A stretch of 64,000 nt of DNA from an uncultured Sphingomonadaceae bacterium (lineage in GTDB: Bacteria > Pseudomonadota > Alphaproteobacteria > Sphingomonadales > Sphingomonadaceae), in the NCBI GenBank assembly GCA_947488845.1, contig CANLBM010000001.1:310001-374000 (forward strand). The letters run 5' to 3'. A program made the translations under genes and the position numbers. Positions 9,865 through 18,322 of this stretch are shown here, piece after piece; the first letter of the stretch is position 1; each line of letters opens with the position of its first letter. The notes under the pieces are model-generated. The model ran no database searches, was not told where the DNA came from, and was given only the letters and a program-made list of their open reading frames with translations.

Positions 9865-10260
9865 ATGAAACGGCAACTCTATCTGCTGGCCGGACTGGCT
9901 TCGCTGGCACTGGGCGGCATCGGCGTTCTGTTGCCGCTGCTGCCGACAGTACCGTTCATGATCCTTGCGGCCTTCTGCTTCGCCAATAGTTCGCCACGGC
10001 TCGAAGCCTGGCTGGTCGAGCATCGCATCTTCGGCCACCATATCAAGAACTGGCGCAACCGGCGAGCCATCACGCGGCGTGGAAAATGGTCGGCGACCGT
10101 CGCCTTTGCGGTCAGTTGTGTAGTCGCGCTGCTCTTCGTCAAACCGCCCTGGAACCTCATCCCGATTGCTGCGGCGGTCATCAGTGGTAGCTGGATATGG
10201 ACCCGCAACGAGCCCGATTCGGAGAAATCACCGGAGCGCGCGCCTGCCCATAAAGAATAG
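9865..10260 (+). CDS. DUF454 (YbaN-like) small membrane protein
   Basis: A 131-residue inner-membrane protein of the YbaN/DUF454 family, of unknown function. The hallmark is the first membrane segment LAGLASLALGGIGVLLPLLPTVPF followed by ILAAFCFANSSPRLEAWL and FGHHIKNWRNRRAI; two further hydrophobic stretches follow near the C-terminus. A GTG lies directly before the ATG at 9865; I take the ATG. It follows nhaA closely in the same direction. Confidence 0.87.
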   Translation: MKRQLYLLAGLASLALGGIGVLLPLLPTVPFMILAAFCFANSSPRLEAWLVEHRIFGHHIKNWRNRRAITRRGKWSATVAFAVSCVVALLFVKPPWNLIPIAAAVISGSWIWTRNEPDSEKSPERAPAHKE

Positions 10261-10311
10261 TTTTAGATGAGCGCGAATCTGATATTCTCGTCCCAAATTT
10301 AGGAGAAAATT

Positions 10312-11532
10312 ATGTCGCGGCAGCAATTGTTGGAAATGACCCGTTCCCTGATCGAACATGGCAAGGCGGACACGATGGAGCTGGTCGACGAAGTCGTCTC
10401 GGTGCCGGCATCCGATTATACTGACGAAGCACGGTTTGAACGCGAGAAAAATCTGATCTTCAAGCGGTTGCCGCTGATGATGGCGCCATCGTGCGAACTG
10501 CCCGAACCGGGCTGCTACAAGGCAATGGAAATGGCCGGCATTCCGGTGCTGATAACGCGCCAGAAAGACGGAACTGCACAGGCTTTCCTGAACAGCTGCA
10601 CCCATCGCGGTAATCCGGTTGCCCAGGGCAGCGGCAAGGCGACCCGCTTCACTTGCGGATATCATGGCTGGACCTTCAAGAATGATGGCGACTTGCTGGC
10701 GATTGCATCGCCGAAAGATTTCGGTACCGTCGACAAGGCATCTTTCTGCCTGCAGAAATTCCCGACGCTGGAGCGGGCCGGCCTGATCTGGGCAACACTC
10801 GACCCGGACAGCAAGCTTGATATCGGATCCTATCTTTGCGGCTATGACAGCCTGCTGGAACATTTCGGTTTCGACGGCTGGCACCTGTTTGATCAGCGGA
10901 CCATCCCGGGACCGAATTGGAAAACCGCCTATGACGGCTATCTCGACTTCTATCATCTCCCGGTGCTGCACAAGGACACATTCGGCGCCGACTTCTTCAA
11001 CCGCGCCAATTATTTTGCCTGGGGACCGCACCAGCGCCTGTCCTCACCATCGAAATTTATCCAGAAAACTGGCAGCGACGAGAAGCTTGATCTCACCGAA
11101 ATGGACGAAAAAGACTGGCCGATTGATGCGTTACTCCAGGGCGTCTGGACAATCTTCCCGCATATCTCGATCGCCAGCTTCTATGGCGGCGGCGGACGCG
11201 GCGCGATGATTTCGCAGCTATTCCCCGGCAAGACCGTCGGCGAAAGTTTCACCACGCAATTTTACGTTATGGAAAATGAACCAACCGACGATGCTGTCCG
11301 TCAGGGCGCGCGGGAGCAGTTTGACTTTCTCGAAGTCGTGGTCGCCGAAGAAGATTACAAGACCGGAAAACGCCAGCATGAATCGCTGCAATCCGGCCTG
11401 ATCGACAAGGTCTGGTTCGGCCGTAACGAAGGCGGCGGACAGGCCTTTCACCAATGGGTGGACCGTTTGACCAAGGCGGATGATGCCGAACTGAACCGTA
11501 TTTTTGCGCCACAATTGCAAGCCGCGGAATAA
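10312..11532 (+). CDS. Rieske aromatic-ring-hydroxylating oxygenase, alpha subunit type
   Basis: A 406-residue Rieske non-haem iron oxygenase. The [2Fe-2S] site is CTH (about residues 95-97) with CGYH about 20 residues on (TCGYHGWTFKNDGDLLA). The catalytic mononuclear iron region has GYLDFYHLPVLH near residues 211-221. Such enzymes need ferredoxin and reductase partners, and none is encoded nearby. The start ATG has AGGAG at ideal spacing. The substrate is not predictable; sphingomonads carry many such enzymes for aromatic or sterol-like compounds. The convergent cupin gene is 18 bp downstream. Confidence 0.92.
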   Translation: MSRQQLLEMTRSLIEHGKADTMELVDEVVSVPASDYTDEARFEREKNLIFKRLPLMMAPSCELPEPGCYKAMEMAGIPVLITRQKDGTAQAFLNSCTHRGNPVAQGSGKATRFTCGYHGWTFKNDGDLLAIASPKDFGTVDKASFCLQKFPTLERAGLIWATLDPDSKLDIGSYLCGYDSLLEHFGFDGWHLFDQRTIPGPNWKTAYDGYLDFYHLPVLHKDTFGADFFNRANYFAWGPHQRLSSPSKFIQKTGSDEKLDLTEMDEKDWPIDALLQGVWTIFPHISIASFYGGGGRGAMISQLFPGKTVGESFTTQFYVMENEPTDDAVRQGAREQFDFLEVVVAEEDYKTGKRQHESLQSGLIDKVWFGRNEGGGQAFHQWVDRLTKADDAELNRIFAPQLQAAE

Positions 11533-11550
11533 TCCGGATCAGTCCCCGGT

Positions 11551-12099
11551 TCAGACGTTTCGATATTCCCTGACCGGGGGCAAAGCCTCTTTCCATTTGG
11601 GTTGCTCGGCGCGCAGTTTTTCGAGCATTTTCTCCCAATAGGCGTCGGTCTTGCCCTTGAACCGGATATCGAAATCTTCCTCGGTTCTGAATTCGAGCAG
11701 TTCTACGCCCACGTCTCCGATCGTATAAGTATAAGGCGTGCCGGCGGGCAGGAAAAAACCGTCGCCGGCAGCCATTTCTTCCGTGCCCATCCGGATATCG
11801 CCGCTGATCAGATAATAGAGGCAATCGCTGTCGTGGCTGTGCAACGGTAATGGGTAGCCGGGTTTGAACCAAACATAATGGAGCGAAAAGCCGAAGCCGC
11901 TGAACAGGCATTTCAGCACGGCGCCCTCGCCTATGCCCGCTTCGCCAAGCCTCGCCGCGCCGTCCAGAATCACCGGATCGTCATCGACATAGGTCATATG
12001 CCCCGCCTCATCGAGACTGGGCGCATCCTTGCCCCTGAAGATTCGCAGGACTTTCAGAGGCTCGGGCTTTTTGGGATTAGAGGCACCAGCGTCTTTCAT
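11551..12099 (-). CDS. Cupin-domain protein
   Basis: A roughly 183-residue protein with a single cupin beta-barrel. The metal-binding motif is LPLHSHDSDCLYYLISGDI (His, His, Glu-equivalent region), followed by AAGDGFFLPAGTPYTY. The start at 12099 is preferred over 12129 because GGTGGA lies seven bases upstream. It is convergent with the Rieske oxygenase gene, which may hint at a shared aromatic pathway, but there is no direct evidence. The enzymatic role, if any, is unknown. Confidence 0.8.
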   Translation of the reverse strand: MKDAGASNPKKPEPLKVLRIFRGKDAPSLDEAGHMTYVDDDPVILDGAARLGEAGIGEGAVLKCLFSGFGFSLHYVWFKPGYPLPLHSHDSDCLYYLISGDIRMGTEEMAAGDGFFLPAGTPYTYTIGDVGVELLEFRTEEDFDIRFKGKTDAYWEKMLEKLRAEQPKWKEALPPVREYRNV

Positions 12100-12180
12100 A
12101 TATTCCACCGGACCAGATTGGATCAGCAATCTAGCAGCACATGCATCCTCGGGAAAAGCAGAGAAATTACAGGGAGGGTG

Positions 12181-12549
12181 TCATTTAGCCGGATATTTGG
12201 CAACATAATGGTTGAAAACCGCCAGGTTGAGCAGATTTTTAAAGGCGCAACCCATACCGTGTTTGCTATGCTGGACGACTTCGGCCTCAAGCGCGCCGAG
12301 TCCCGGTAGCGTCAGCCAGCACAAGGTACCCGGAGCAGTTGCCAGCAAAGCATCGCAGGCAAATCCGGCGAGCGACATGTCCGTCACTTCCACCGAAAAG
12401 CTGCTCGAACAGGAAAACCGCATCCTCGCCGGAATCGAAAGCCGCTGGCGCGGAGCACATCGATCTTCGGCCGACGCGATAGCATAGGACATGCGCTGAT
12501 TGTCGTCATTTGCCACTGCCGAAGGCATGTGGGTTGTCGAATCTGGCAT
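12181..12549 (-). CDS. PilZ domain protein
   Basis: A 122-residue protein made up almost entirely of a PilZ domain, a c-di-GMP receptor fold. The N-terminal RxxxR-type motif appears as RQRLSIPARMRF (about residues 34-45) and the second motif as VTDMSLAGFAC (D-x-S-x-x-G, about 55-65). AGGAG precedes the start at six bases. Together with the GGDEF protein at the window start, this suggests active c-di-GMP signalling. Whether all binding residues are retained needs structure-based alignment. Confidence 0.82.
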   Translation of the reverse strand: MPDSTTHMPSAVANDDNQRMSYAIASAEDRCAPRQRLSIPARMRFSCSSSFSVEVTDMSLAGFACDALLATAPGTLCWLTLPGLGALEAEVVQHSKHGMGCAFKNLLNLAVFNHYVAKYPAK

Positions 12550-12790
12550 TTCAGTCTCCTGAGCGTGGTCCTCGCCTCGGCGATGCCGCCGTAGCCGCTA
12601 CCCCATTAGCGACCGCCCATATACCCATAGATATGTGAACTCTGCCTTTCCCCTCTCGGTAAACAGGCATCCACCCCTGGTTAACCATATTTGAATTTGC
12701 ATTGCTCCGGTACAATCACGCTTGCCGAAATCATCAGGGGACGCTAAGGCGCGCGAACCGGCTGTTTCGCAAGGGCGATACGGCCCGTGC

Positions 12791-12866
12791 AGGAGTGTAG
12801 CTCAGTTGGTAGAGCATCGGTCTCCAAAACCGAGGGCCCACGGTTCGAGTCCGTGCACTCCTGCCA
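12791..12866 (+). tRNA. tRNA-Trp (anticodon CCA)
   Basis: A 76-base cloverleaf: acceptor AGGAGTG/CACTCCT, D arm GCTC..GAGC, anticodon loop CTCCAAA (CCA), T arm CACGG-TTCGAGT-CCGTG, and encoded GCCA 3' end. In many bacteria tRNA-Trp lies directly before secE-nusG; here three genes and about 2.4 kb intervene. Confidence 0.97.
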
Positions 12867-12894
12867 TTTCTCTCCTCCATAAACTGAAATCTTC

Positions 12895-13284
12895 ATGCCC
12901 CAGTTCATTTCCGCCATCAGCCTGATCGTTCCCGATTATGATCCGGCGATAGAGTTTTACGTGGGGCTCATGGGCTTCGAACTGATCGAGGATACCGAGA
13001 TTTCCGAAGACAAGCGCTGGGTATTGGTGGCGCCGCCGGGCAGCACCGAAACCCGGTTGTTGCTGGCCCGTGCCGCGAACGAGGCGCAGGAAGAGGTGAT
13101 CGGCGAACAGGCCGGAGACCGCGTCTTGCTGTTTCTGGAAACCTATGATTTCGAAACCGACTATGCGATCATGCAGCGCGCCGGAGTCCTGTTCCTCGAA
13201 GAACCACGGGAAGAATCCTATGGCATGGTCGTGAAATGGGTCGATCCGTTCGGCAACAAATGGGACCTCATCGAACGATATTGA
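12895..13284 (+). CDS. VOC/glyoxalase superfamily protein
   Basis: A 129-residue protein with one vicinal-oxygen-chelate module pair: ISLIVPDYDPAIEFYVGLMGFELIED in the first half and FEEPREESYGMV-like followed by KWVDPFGNKWDLIERY in the second. Members include glyoxalases, dioxygenases and resistance proteins. The substrate is unknown. It starts 28 bp after the tRNA gene and is convergent with the TetR gene, with a 3-bp gap. Confidence 0.85.
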   Translation: MPQFISAISLIVPDYDPAIEFYVGLMGFELIEDTEISEDKRWVLVAPPGSTETRLLLARAANEAQEEVIGEQAGDRVLLFLETYDFETDYAIMQRAGVLFLEEPREESYGMVVKWVDPFGNKWDLIERY

Positions 13285-13287
13285 GGC

Positions 13288-13896
13288 CTATCGCGCTATA
13301 TCGAGCGCACCTGCGATCATCCCCCATATCTGATGCGTGAGCTTCGCCGGATCCGGCTGCGGATCCATCGCCATGGCGTGCATGATACCGCTGCGGATCG
13401 CTCCGGTAATGGCTGCGCCTGCAATGGCCGGATCAATATGGGAGCCGATATCCCCCCGCTTGATGCCCGAATTGATATTGCGGATCGCCATTTCGATCAT
13501 TTCTTCATGACGGGCAGATTCGACCGCCGCGACCTGATTGGTCCGGGCCATTTTCCCGAGGATGACCGGCGCCATCGGATCATCGTAGAGAAATTCGACG
13601 GTGGCCATTAAACGGTCTTTTTCGCGCACGCCCCACTCGATATCCGGATCGATATACTGGTTCGTCACCTGGTTGTAGCGATCATAAAAGGCATGAATTA
13701 TCGCGCCGAGCATACCGGATTTGGAACCGAAATAATGATAGGCAAGCCCGACCGAGACGCCGGCCCGCTTGGCGACCTGCCCCATTTCCAGCTCGCCATC
13801 CCCTTCACGCAGGATCATTTCCGCAGCGGCCAGAATCTTCGCCGCACGCATGATCTTGCGGTCGGAGCTTTCGCTTGTCCTGCTTTGACCGGCCAC
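13288..13896 (-). CDS. TetR/AcrR family repressor
   Basis: A transcription repressor of about 202 residues with an N-terminal TetR helix-turn-helix: ILAAAEMILREGDGELEMGQVA then KRAGVSVGLAYHYFGSKSGML. The C-terminal ligand domain is variable. The start is probably GTG at 13896, which has GGGAG at seven bases; a TTG at 13914 is the alternative. It is divergent from a phytanoyl-CoA dioxygenase-like gene, and the shared intergenic region holds a perfect 44-bp palindrome, so it likely represses both itself and that gene. Confidence 0.9.
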   Translation of the reverse strand: MAGQSRTSESSDRKIMRAAKILAAAEMILREGDGELEMGQVAKRAGVSVGLAYHYFGSKSGMLGAIIHAFYDRYNQVTNQYIDPDIEWGVREKDRLMATVEFLYDDPMAPVILGKMARTNQVAAVESARHEEMIEMAIRNINSGIKRGDIGSHIDPAIAGAAITGAIRSGIMHAMAMDPQPDPAKLTHQIWGMIAGALDIAR

Positions 13897-13931
13897 GGCC
13901 CGTCTCCCTTGCAATCCTGAAACAAAACGCC

Positions 13932-13975
13932 CTACTTAATATTTGAATTGAATTCAATTCAAATATTAAGTAGGC
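13932..13975. promoter_or_regulatory. Perfect 44-bp palindrome, probable TetR operator
   Basis: Each 22-base arm begins CCTACTTAATATTTG and is the exact reverse complement of the other, centred between 13953 and 13954 on GAATTC. It lies between divergent tetR and phyH-like starts (57 bp before the latter's ... 14007 start region, 35 bp before tetR's GTG). Length and perfection exceed most single TetR sites, which suits a dimer or a pair of dimers. Confidence 0.75.
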
Positions 13976-14006
13976 AGACGATATAAACAGATTACGGAGC
14001 GGCCCC

Positions 14007-14894
14007 ATGAACCTGGCGAGCACGATTGAAACATCAACGACGGACCTCGCCCCCTATTTGCACGGTCGCAGTTTTGAAGACGCCTGGGACCAGTTTCAGG
14101 AAGAAGGCTATGTCATCTTCACCGACGTCATGAGCCCCGAACAACTGAAACAGCAGCGCGCGGCGCTCAAGCCCTGGATCGACGCCGACATCCGCGGCCG
14201 CAACAATTTCGAGGGCGACCGGTCCAATCGCATTTACGGGATGCTCGACAAGGATCCGGTCTTTGCCGACCTGATTTCCCATCCGCTGCAACTGGCCTTT
14301 GCCGAAAAGGAACTCGGCCAGAGCTGCCTGCTCTATGCCTGCCTCGCGATCAACCTGCATCCCGGCGAAACCGTCCAGCCCTGGCATTTCGATGACAGCC
14401 ACTGCGGTCTGGCCCGGCCGCGCGACCCGCTCAGCCTGTCGACCTTCTGGTCGATCAGCGACACCACCGAAACCAATGGCGCCACCGAGATCATTCCCGG
14501 CAGCCACAAATGGGGCAATCAGCAGCCTTCAGGCGCCAATCGCGGCTCCGACTTCAAAACCGGTGTCACCGACAAAAAGAGCGACAGCACGGATGACCAT
14601 CCCGACATGATCAAGGCAGTCATGCCCGCCGGCTCGCTGATGCTGGCAAAAGGCACTTTGTGGCATCGCGGCGGCGGCAACAGTTCCGATGTCCAGCGCC
14701 TGATCGTCACACCGCAATTTTGCAAGGGCTGGTGCCGGCCGCTGGAACAACAATTGCTGGCGGTGCCGCCGGAAAAAGTGGCACGTCTCCCGAAGCGGGT
14801 GCAGGAACTGCTGGGCTATAATATCCACCCGCCGTTCATGGGCTATGTCGACGGCATGCACCCGAGCAGGCAATTGGTGCCCCGATCGGGCTGA
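14007..14894 (+). CDS. Phytanoyl-CoA dioxygenase (PhyH)-like 2-oxoglutarate/Fe(II) oxygenase
   Basis: A 295-residue non-haem iron oxygenase of the PhyH family. The iron-binding HxD appears in PWHFDDSHCG (about residues 129-131) and the distal His in LWHRGGGNSS (about 219), with a likely 2-oxoglutarate-binding Arg after it. GATEIIPGSHKWG is the usual core strand. The ATG follows the palindromic operator region, so the gene is likely de-repressed when the TetR ligand appears. The substrate is unknown; PhyH enzymes hydroxylate acyl-CoAs or small natural products. Confidence 0.9.
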   Translation: MNLASTIETSTTDLAPYLHGRSFEDAWDQFQEEGYVIFTDVMSPEQLKQQRAALKPWIDADIRGRNNFEGDRSNRIYGMLDKDPVFADLISHPLQLAFAEKELGQSCLLYACLAINLHPGETVQPWHFDDSHCGLARPRDPLSLSTFWSISDTTETNGATEIIPGSHKWGNQQPSGANRGSDFKTGVTDKKSDSTDDHPDMIKAVMPAGSLMLAKGTLWHRGGGNSSDVQRLIVTPQFCKGWCRPLEQQLLAVPPEKVARLPKRVQELLGYNIHPPFMGYVDGMHPSRQLVPRSG

Positions 14895-14903
14895 GCGCCC
14901 ACC

Positions 14904-14930
14904 AAATCCTCCCTTAAGCGGGGAGGATTT
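14904..14930 (+). terminator. Terminator after the PhyH-like gene
   Basis: A perfect 10-bp stem AAATCCTCCC / GGGAGGATTT with a 7-base loop, 9 bases after the stop codon. The following T-tract is short, so efficiency may be modest. Confidence 0.65.
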
Positions 14931-14931
14931 T

Positions 14932-15304
14932 CAGCTTATGTCGACAGCTATGCCGTTCGCACCTGACAACCTCGGGAATGAAAAAGTGCGACGCGCCCTG
15001 GGGTAACCTGCGTTCGCCGGAAAGCAGGCTGGGTGGGACTGGCACAAAGCCAAGAAGTCCCAAAGGCTTGAAAAAAAAGCCAACAACCCCTTGGCGGCTT
15101 TGCGGCTTTGCGTGAGTCCGACGGACTAAGCCGCTGACCGAAACGGCTCCGTCTCGGTAAAATCCCGTTCTTTTTCTTGCGAATCCGGGAATCTGCGGTT
15201 AAAGGGCTGGTTCTTTCCGAAATCATGCATATATCCGACCACGGTCAAACGACTGACACCCGGAGTTTATGCGGAAACCGGGAAGCGAATTTAAGGAATC
15301 AAGC
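14932..15304. other. Non-coding region upstream of secE
   Basis: No convincing gene. It contains a hairpin at 15034-15062 (TGGGACTGGC / GCC..AGTCCCA), a run of eight A's near 15071, and a short direct repeat of GCGGCTTT near 15096-15111. The minus-strand frame here is rich in Arg, Ser and Pro and looks non-coding. The composition resembles intergenic repeat material, which I cannot confirm without the rest of the genome. The promoter for secE-nusG is presumably near the 3' end. Confidence 0.4.
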
Positions 15305-15499
15305 ATGGCGAAAGTCAATCCAGGCGAATTCATGAATCAGGTCAAGGCCGAGACCAACAAGGTCGTCTGGCCGACGTGGCCCGAGACCGTCCGTACGGCG
15401 ATCCTCGTGCTGATCATGACGACTATTCTCGGATTGTTTTTTCTGGGCGTTGATTCGGTTTTTAACGGGCTTGTCGCCTGGCTCTTGAGCCTCGCTTAA
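15305..15499 (+). CDS. secE: Preprotein translocase subunit SecE
   Basis: Essential small subunit of the SecYEG channel. The 64-residue form with one membrane segment (TAILVLIMTTILGLFFLGVD) is the short alphaproteobacterial type. The conserved VKAETNKVVWPTWPET precedes the membrane helix. The ATG at 15305 is chosen because MAKVNPGEF fits the family; an upstream in-frame ATG would add 12 unrelated residues. nusG follows 26 bp later, as in most bacteria. Confidence 0.97.
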   Translation: MAKVNPGEFMNQVKAETNKVVWPTWPETVRTAILVLIMTTILGLFFLGVDSVFNGLVAWLLSLA

Positions 15500-15525
15500 T
15501 CCCAACAGATTTTTAGGTTATTCGC

Positions 15526-16062
15526 ATGGCACGCTGGTATATCATTCACGCTTATTCGGGCTTTGAACACAAGGTCAAGGAAGCGATCGAGGCCGACGCC
15601 AAGCGTCTCGGCCTGACCGAGCTGGTCGAGGATATCGAAGTCCCGACCGAAACCATTACCGAAGTCAAACGCGGCAAGAAAATCCAGTCCGAACGGAAAT
15701 TCTTCCCCGGCTATGTGCTGGCGAAGCTGGAAATGACCGATGATGTCTATCACCTGGTCAAGAACCAGCCCAAGGTCACCGGTTTTCTCGGCAGCAGCGG
15801 CAAGCCGCAGGCGATCAGCGAGTCCGAAGCCGCGCGCATTCTCAACACCAAGGAAGAAGCCGCCAACGCTCCGAAAGAACGGATCACGGTCAGCTACGAA
15901 ATCGGCGACGAGGTCAAGGTCAAGAGCGGCCCGTTCAACAGCTTCAACGGCATTGTCGAGGAACTCGATTTCGACAAGAACAAGGTCAAGGTTTCCGTGT
16001 CCATCTTCGGTCGCGCAACCCCGGTCGAACTGGACTTCGGCGAAGTCGACCTGATCAGCTAG
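15526..16062 (+). CDS. nusG: Transcription termination/antitermination factor NusG
   Basis: Binds RNA polymerase and links it to Rho or ribosomes. The NGN domain begins [20 protein letters not shown] and includes [14 protein letters not shown]; the C-terminal KOW motif is [20 protein letters not shown]. The length of 178 residues is normal. It is the second gene of the secE-nusG unit and precedes rplK after a 150-base structured gap. Confidence 0.97.
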   Translation: MARWYIIHAYSGFEHKVKEAIEADAKRLGLTELVEDIEVPTETITEVKRGKKIQSERKFFPGYVLAKLEMTDDVYHLVKNQPKVTGFLGSSGKPQAISESEAARILNTKEEAANAPKERITVSYEIGDEVKVKSGPFNSFNGIVEELDFDKNKVKVSVSIFGRATPVELDFGEVDLIS

Positions 16063-16212
16063 TTTCATGCTCCGGGCCAGGTCCGGAGCAGCACAAAATT
16101 CCGGAGCATGCTCCAGAATACCAGTGTGGGAGGAGGGTTCGCTCTCCGTTTGACCACTTAATTTGCGGGAACGGCAATGTCGCCAATCCCAAAAGAATGA
16201 AAGGACAGCCAA
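16063..16212 (+). promoter_or_regulatory. Structured nusG-rplK intergenic leader with competing hairpins
   Basis: TGCTCCGG at 16068-16075 can pair with CCGGAGCA at 16083-16090 (7-base loop) or with a second identical CCGGAGCA at 16101-16108. The second copy is also part of the self-complementary GGAGCATGCTCC. A UUCG-capped hairpin GGAGGG-TTCG-CTCTCC follows at 16132-16147. The first structures could be alternatives in a switch. The last could be a target for L1 autoregulation, by analogy with other L11 operons. No T-tract is present. Confidence 0.45.
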
Positions 16213-16644
16213 ATGGCTAAAAAAATTGATGGCTACATCAATTTGCAAGTGCCCGCCGGTACTGCAAATCCATCCCCGCCGATCGGCCCAGCATTGGGTC
16301 AGCGCGGCGTCAACATCATGGATTTCTGTAAAGCGTTCAACGCCGCAACAGACAAGCTTGAAAAAGGCACGCCGATCCCGACGAAGATTACCGTCTATTC
16401 GGATCGCAGCTTCACCTTTGAAACCAAGACACCACCAGCCAGCTATCTGATCAAGAAGGTCGCCAAGCTGAAAAAAGGTTCAAGCGAACCGGGCAAGGTT
16501 TCTGGCGGGTCGATCAAGACTTCGCAGATCAAGGAAATCGCCGAAACCAAAATGGCCGACCTCAATGCCAACAGCATCGAACAGGCCATGAAAATCATCG
16601 CAGGCAGCGCGCGCTCGATGGGCGTCGATGTGGTGGAGGGATAA
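16213..16644 (+). CDS. rplK: 50S ribosomal protein L11
   Basis: L11 organises the GTPase-associated centre of 23S rRNA. The 143-residue product has the expected N-terminal [29 protein letters not shown] and the C-terminal RNA-binding [30 protein letters not shown] lies just upstream. It is tightly followed by rplA (4 bp). Confidence 0.98.
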   Translation: MAKKIDGYINLQVPAGTANPSPPIGPALGQRGVNIMDFCKAFNAATDKLEKGTPIPTKITVYSDRSFTFETKTPPASYLIKKVAKLKKGSSEPGKVSGGSIKTSQIKEIAETKMADLNANSIEQAMKIIAGSARSMGVDVVEG

Positions 16645-16648
16645 GAAT

Positions 16649-17350
16649 ATGAAAAAACTCTCCAAAAAAATGCAGAAGATCAACGCTGAAGTTGATCGCG
16701 AAAAGCTGTACGGCATCGACGAAGCGATCAAGACCCTGAAAGGTCTCGCATCGACTTCGAAATTTGACGAAACGCTTGATGTAGTAATCAATCTTGGTGT
16801 TGATCCTCGCCATGCTGACCAGATGGTCCGCGGCGTGATCTCGCTGCCAGCCGGAACCGGCAAAACAGCACGCGTTGCCGTCTTTGCCAAGGATGCGAAA
16901 GCAGACGAAGCCAAGGCAGCCGGAGCCGATACCGTCGGCGCTGAAGATCTGATGGAAGCCATGCAGGGCGGCGATCTCAACTATGATCGCGTTATCGCAA
17001 CCCCTGACATGATGGGTGTTGTCGGTCGTCTCGGTAAGGTTCTCGGCCCCAAGGGTCTGATGCCAAACCCGAAACTCGGCACGGTAACTCCGAATGTCGC
17101 GCAAGCGGTCAAGGACGCCAAGGGCGGACAGATCGAATATCGCGTCGAAAAAGCCGGCATCATCCATAACGGCATCGGCAAGACCAGCTTCAAGGAAGCC
17201 GATCTGCGCAAGAATTTCGACGCGCTCGTCAATGCGATTGTCAAAGCAAAGCCAGCCGGCGCCAAGGGCAAATATGTCCGTAAGGTCGGTCTGAGCACGA
17301 CCATGGGCCCAGGCCTCAAGATCGATCTCGGCGAGATTGAAGGCGCCTGA
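16649..17350 (+). CDS. rplA: 50S ribosomal protein L1
   Basis: L1 forms the mobile L1 stalk and represses its own operon in many bacteria. The 233-residue product contains [24 protein letters not shown] and [23 protein letters not shown], both diagnostic. The ATG at 16649 has GGAGGG upstream; the longer in-frame extension is not supported. Unusually, rplJ does not follow; a terminator and an unrelated 13.6-kb block intervene. Confidence 0.98.
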   Translation: MKKLSKKMQKINAEVDREKLYGIDEAIKTLKGLASTSKFDETLDVVINLGVDPRHADQMVRGVISLPAGTGKTARVAVFAKDAKADEAKAAGADTVGAEDLMEAMQGGDLNYDRVIATPDMMGVVGRLGKVLGPKGLMPNPKLGTVTPNVAQAVKDAKGGQIEYRVEKAGIIHNGIGKTSFKEADLRKNFDALVNAIVKAKPAGAKGKYVRKVGLSTTMGPGLKIDLGEIEGA

Positions 17351-17405
17351 TACGCCATCCGTTGCTCCGGCAAAAGCCGGGGTCAATGCACAAGACCATT
17401 AGAAG

Positions 17406-17433
17406 AAGGCCGGGCGCAATCCCGGCCTTTTTT
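17406..17433 (+). terminator. Terminator of the rplK-rplA unit
   Basis: AAGGCCGGG / CCCGGCCTT with a CGCAAT loop and a run of T's. It shows that the L11-L1 transcript ends here rather than continuing into rplJ. Confidence 0.92.
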
Positions 17434-17462
17434 CATACACTCTATTTTCTATGAGGACCAAT

Positions 17463-18242
17463 ATGACAAAATTGCAGATCAGTGCGGACCTATCCTATCG
17501 CCTCCGCGCGCCCTGCACGATATTGGTCCAGGTCGAAGCGGCGGCAACCGCCGACCAGATATTGACGGGCAGCGAGATTGTTGTCGGACCTGCAGACAGC
17601 AAGTCCGACGTCCCGGCCCATGATGGCATCGGCACCCGGCTGTGGACGACGCAGCAGGAAAAGCTCACCGTCTCCTATGCCGCGCACGTTGCAATCGACC
17701 GCGCCAATCCGGATTTCGCCGCCCTGCCCGCAACCGCCCTGTCCGATCTTCCCGGCTACGCGGTGCCCTATCTGTTCAACTCGCTCTATTGTTCGGTCAA
17801 CGCTTTTGATCAGGTGGTGAGCGGTGAATTTCCCGGCCTGAGCGGTGGCCCGCTAGTGGCCGCGATGGCCGCCTATATCGGACAGACCATGACCTACGGA
17901 TCGGACGCGGATAATGTCCACAGCGACGCCCAGCAGTGCTTTGCCGCGCGCAAGGGCGTGTGCCGCGACTATGCCCATATAATGATCAGCATGGCCCGCG
18001 CCGCCAATATCCCGGCCCGTTTCGCCAGCACTTATGCGCCAGATGTCCGGCCACAGGATTTTCACGCCGTGCCCGAAGTGTTTCTCGATGGCCGCTGGCA
18101 TCTGATAGATCCCACCGGCATGGCGCAAGCGTCGGACATGGCCGTGATCGGTATCGGCCGCGACGCCACGGACGTCTCCTTCCTCACCGCCTTCGGCTGC
18201 ATGAATATGGTCGAGCAACGGGTAAGCGTTGCGCGCGCCTGA
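17463..18242 (+). CDS. Transglutaminase-like domain protein
   Basis: A 259-residue cytoplasmic protein with a transglutaminase/protease-like core. The catalytic triad is visible: Cys in RKGVCRDYAHIMIS (about residue 163), His in DFHAVPEVFLDGRWHLID and the following Asp in that strand. The N-terminal half is a beta-rich domain common in these proteins. The ATG at 17463 has GAGGA six bases upstream; the ATG at 17451 does not have a site. Function is unknown; relatives may be peptidases acting on peptides or the cell wall. It starts the first accessory block. Confidence 0.87.
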   Translation: MTKLQISADLSYRLRAPCTILVQVEAAATADQILTGSEIVVGPADSKSDVPAHDGIGTRLWTTQQEKLTVSYAAHVAIDRANPDFAALPATALSDLPGYAVPYLFNSLYCSVNAFDQVVSGEFPGLSGGPLVAAMAAYIGQTMTYGSDADNVHSDAQQCFAARKGVCRDYAHIMISMARAANIPARFASTYAPDVRPQDFHAVPEVFLDGRWHLIDPTGMAQASDMAVIGIGRDATDVSFLTAFGCMNMVEQRVSVARA

Positions 18243-18322
18243 CCCCCCGGTCAATTTCCGGCTTTCAAACCGAAACGCTTTTCCGTTAGACTTGTCACCG
18301 ACACAATCCCCGGGAGAGAAAT

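Noticed and set aside
12722-12925. Plus-strand frame across tRNA-Trp
   Set aside because: It reads through the tRNA gene and into the VOC gene start, so it cannot be a real protein gene.
14948-15226. Minus-strand 92-codon frame upstream of secE
   Set aside because: Arg/Ser/Pro-rich composition, no start signal; treated as non-coding or repeat sequence.
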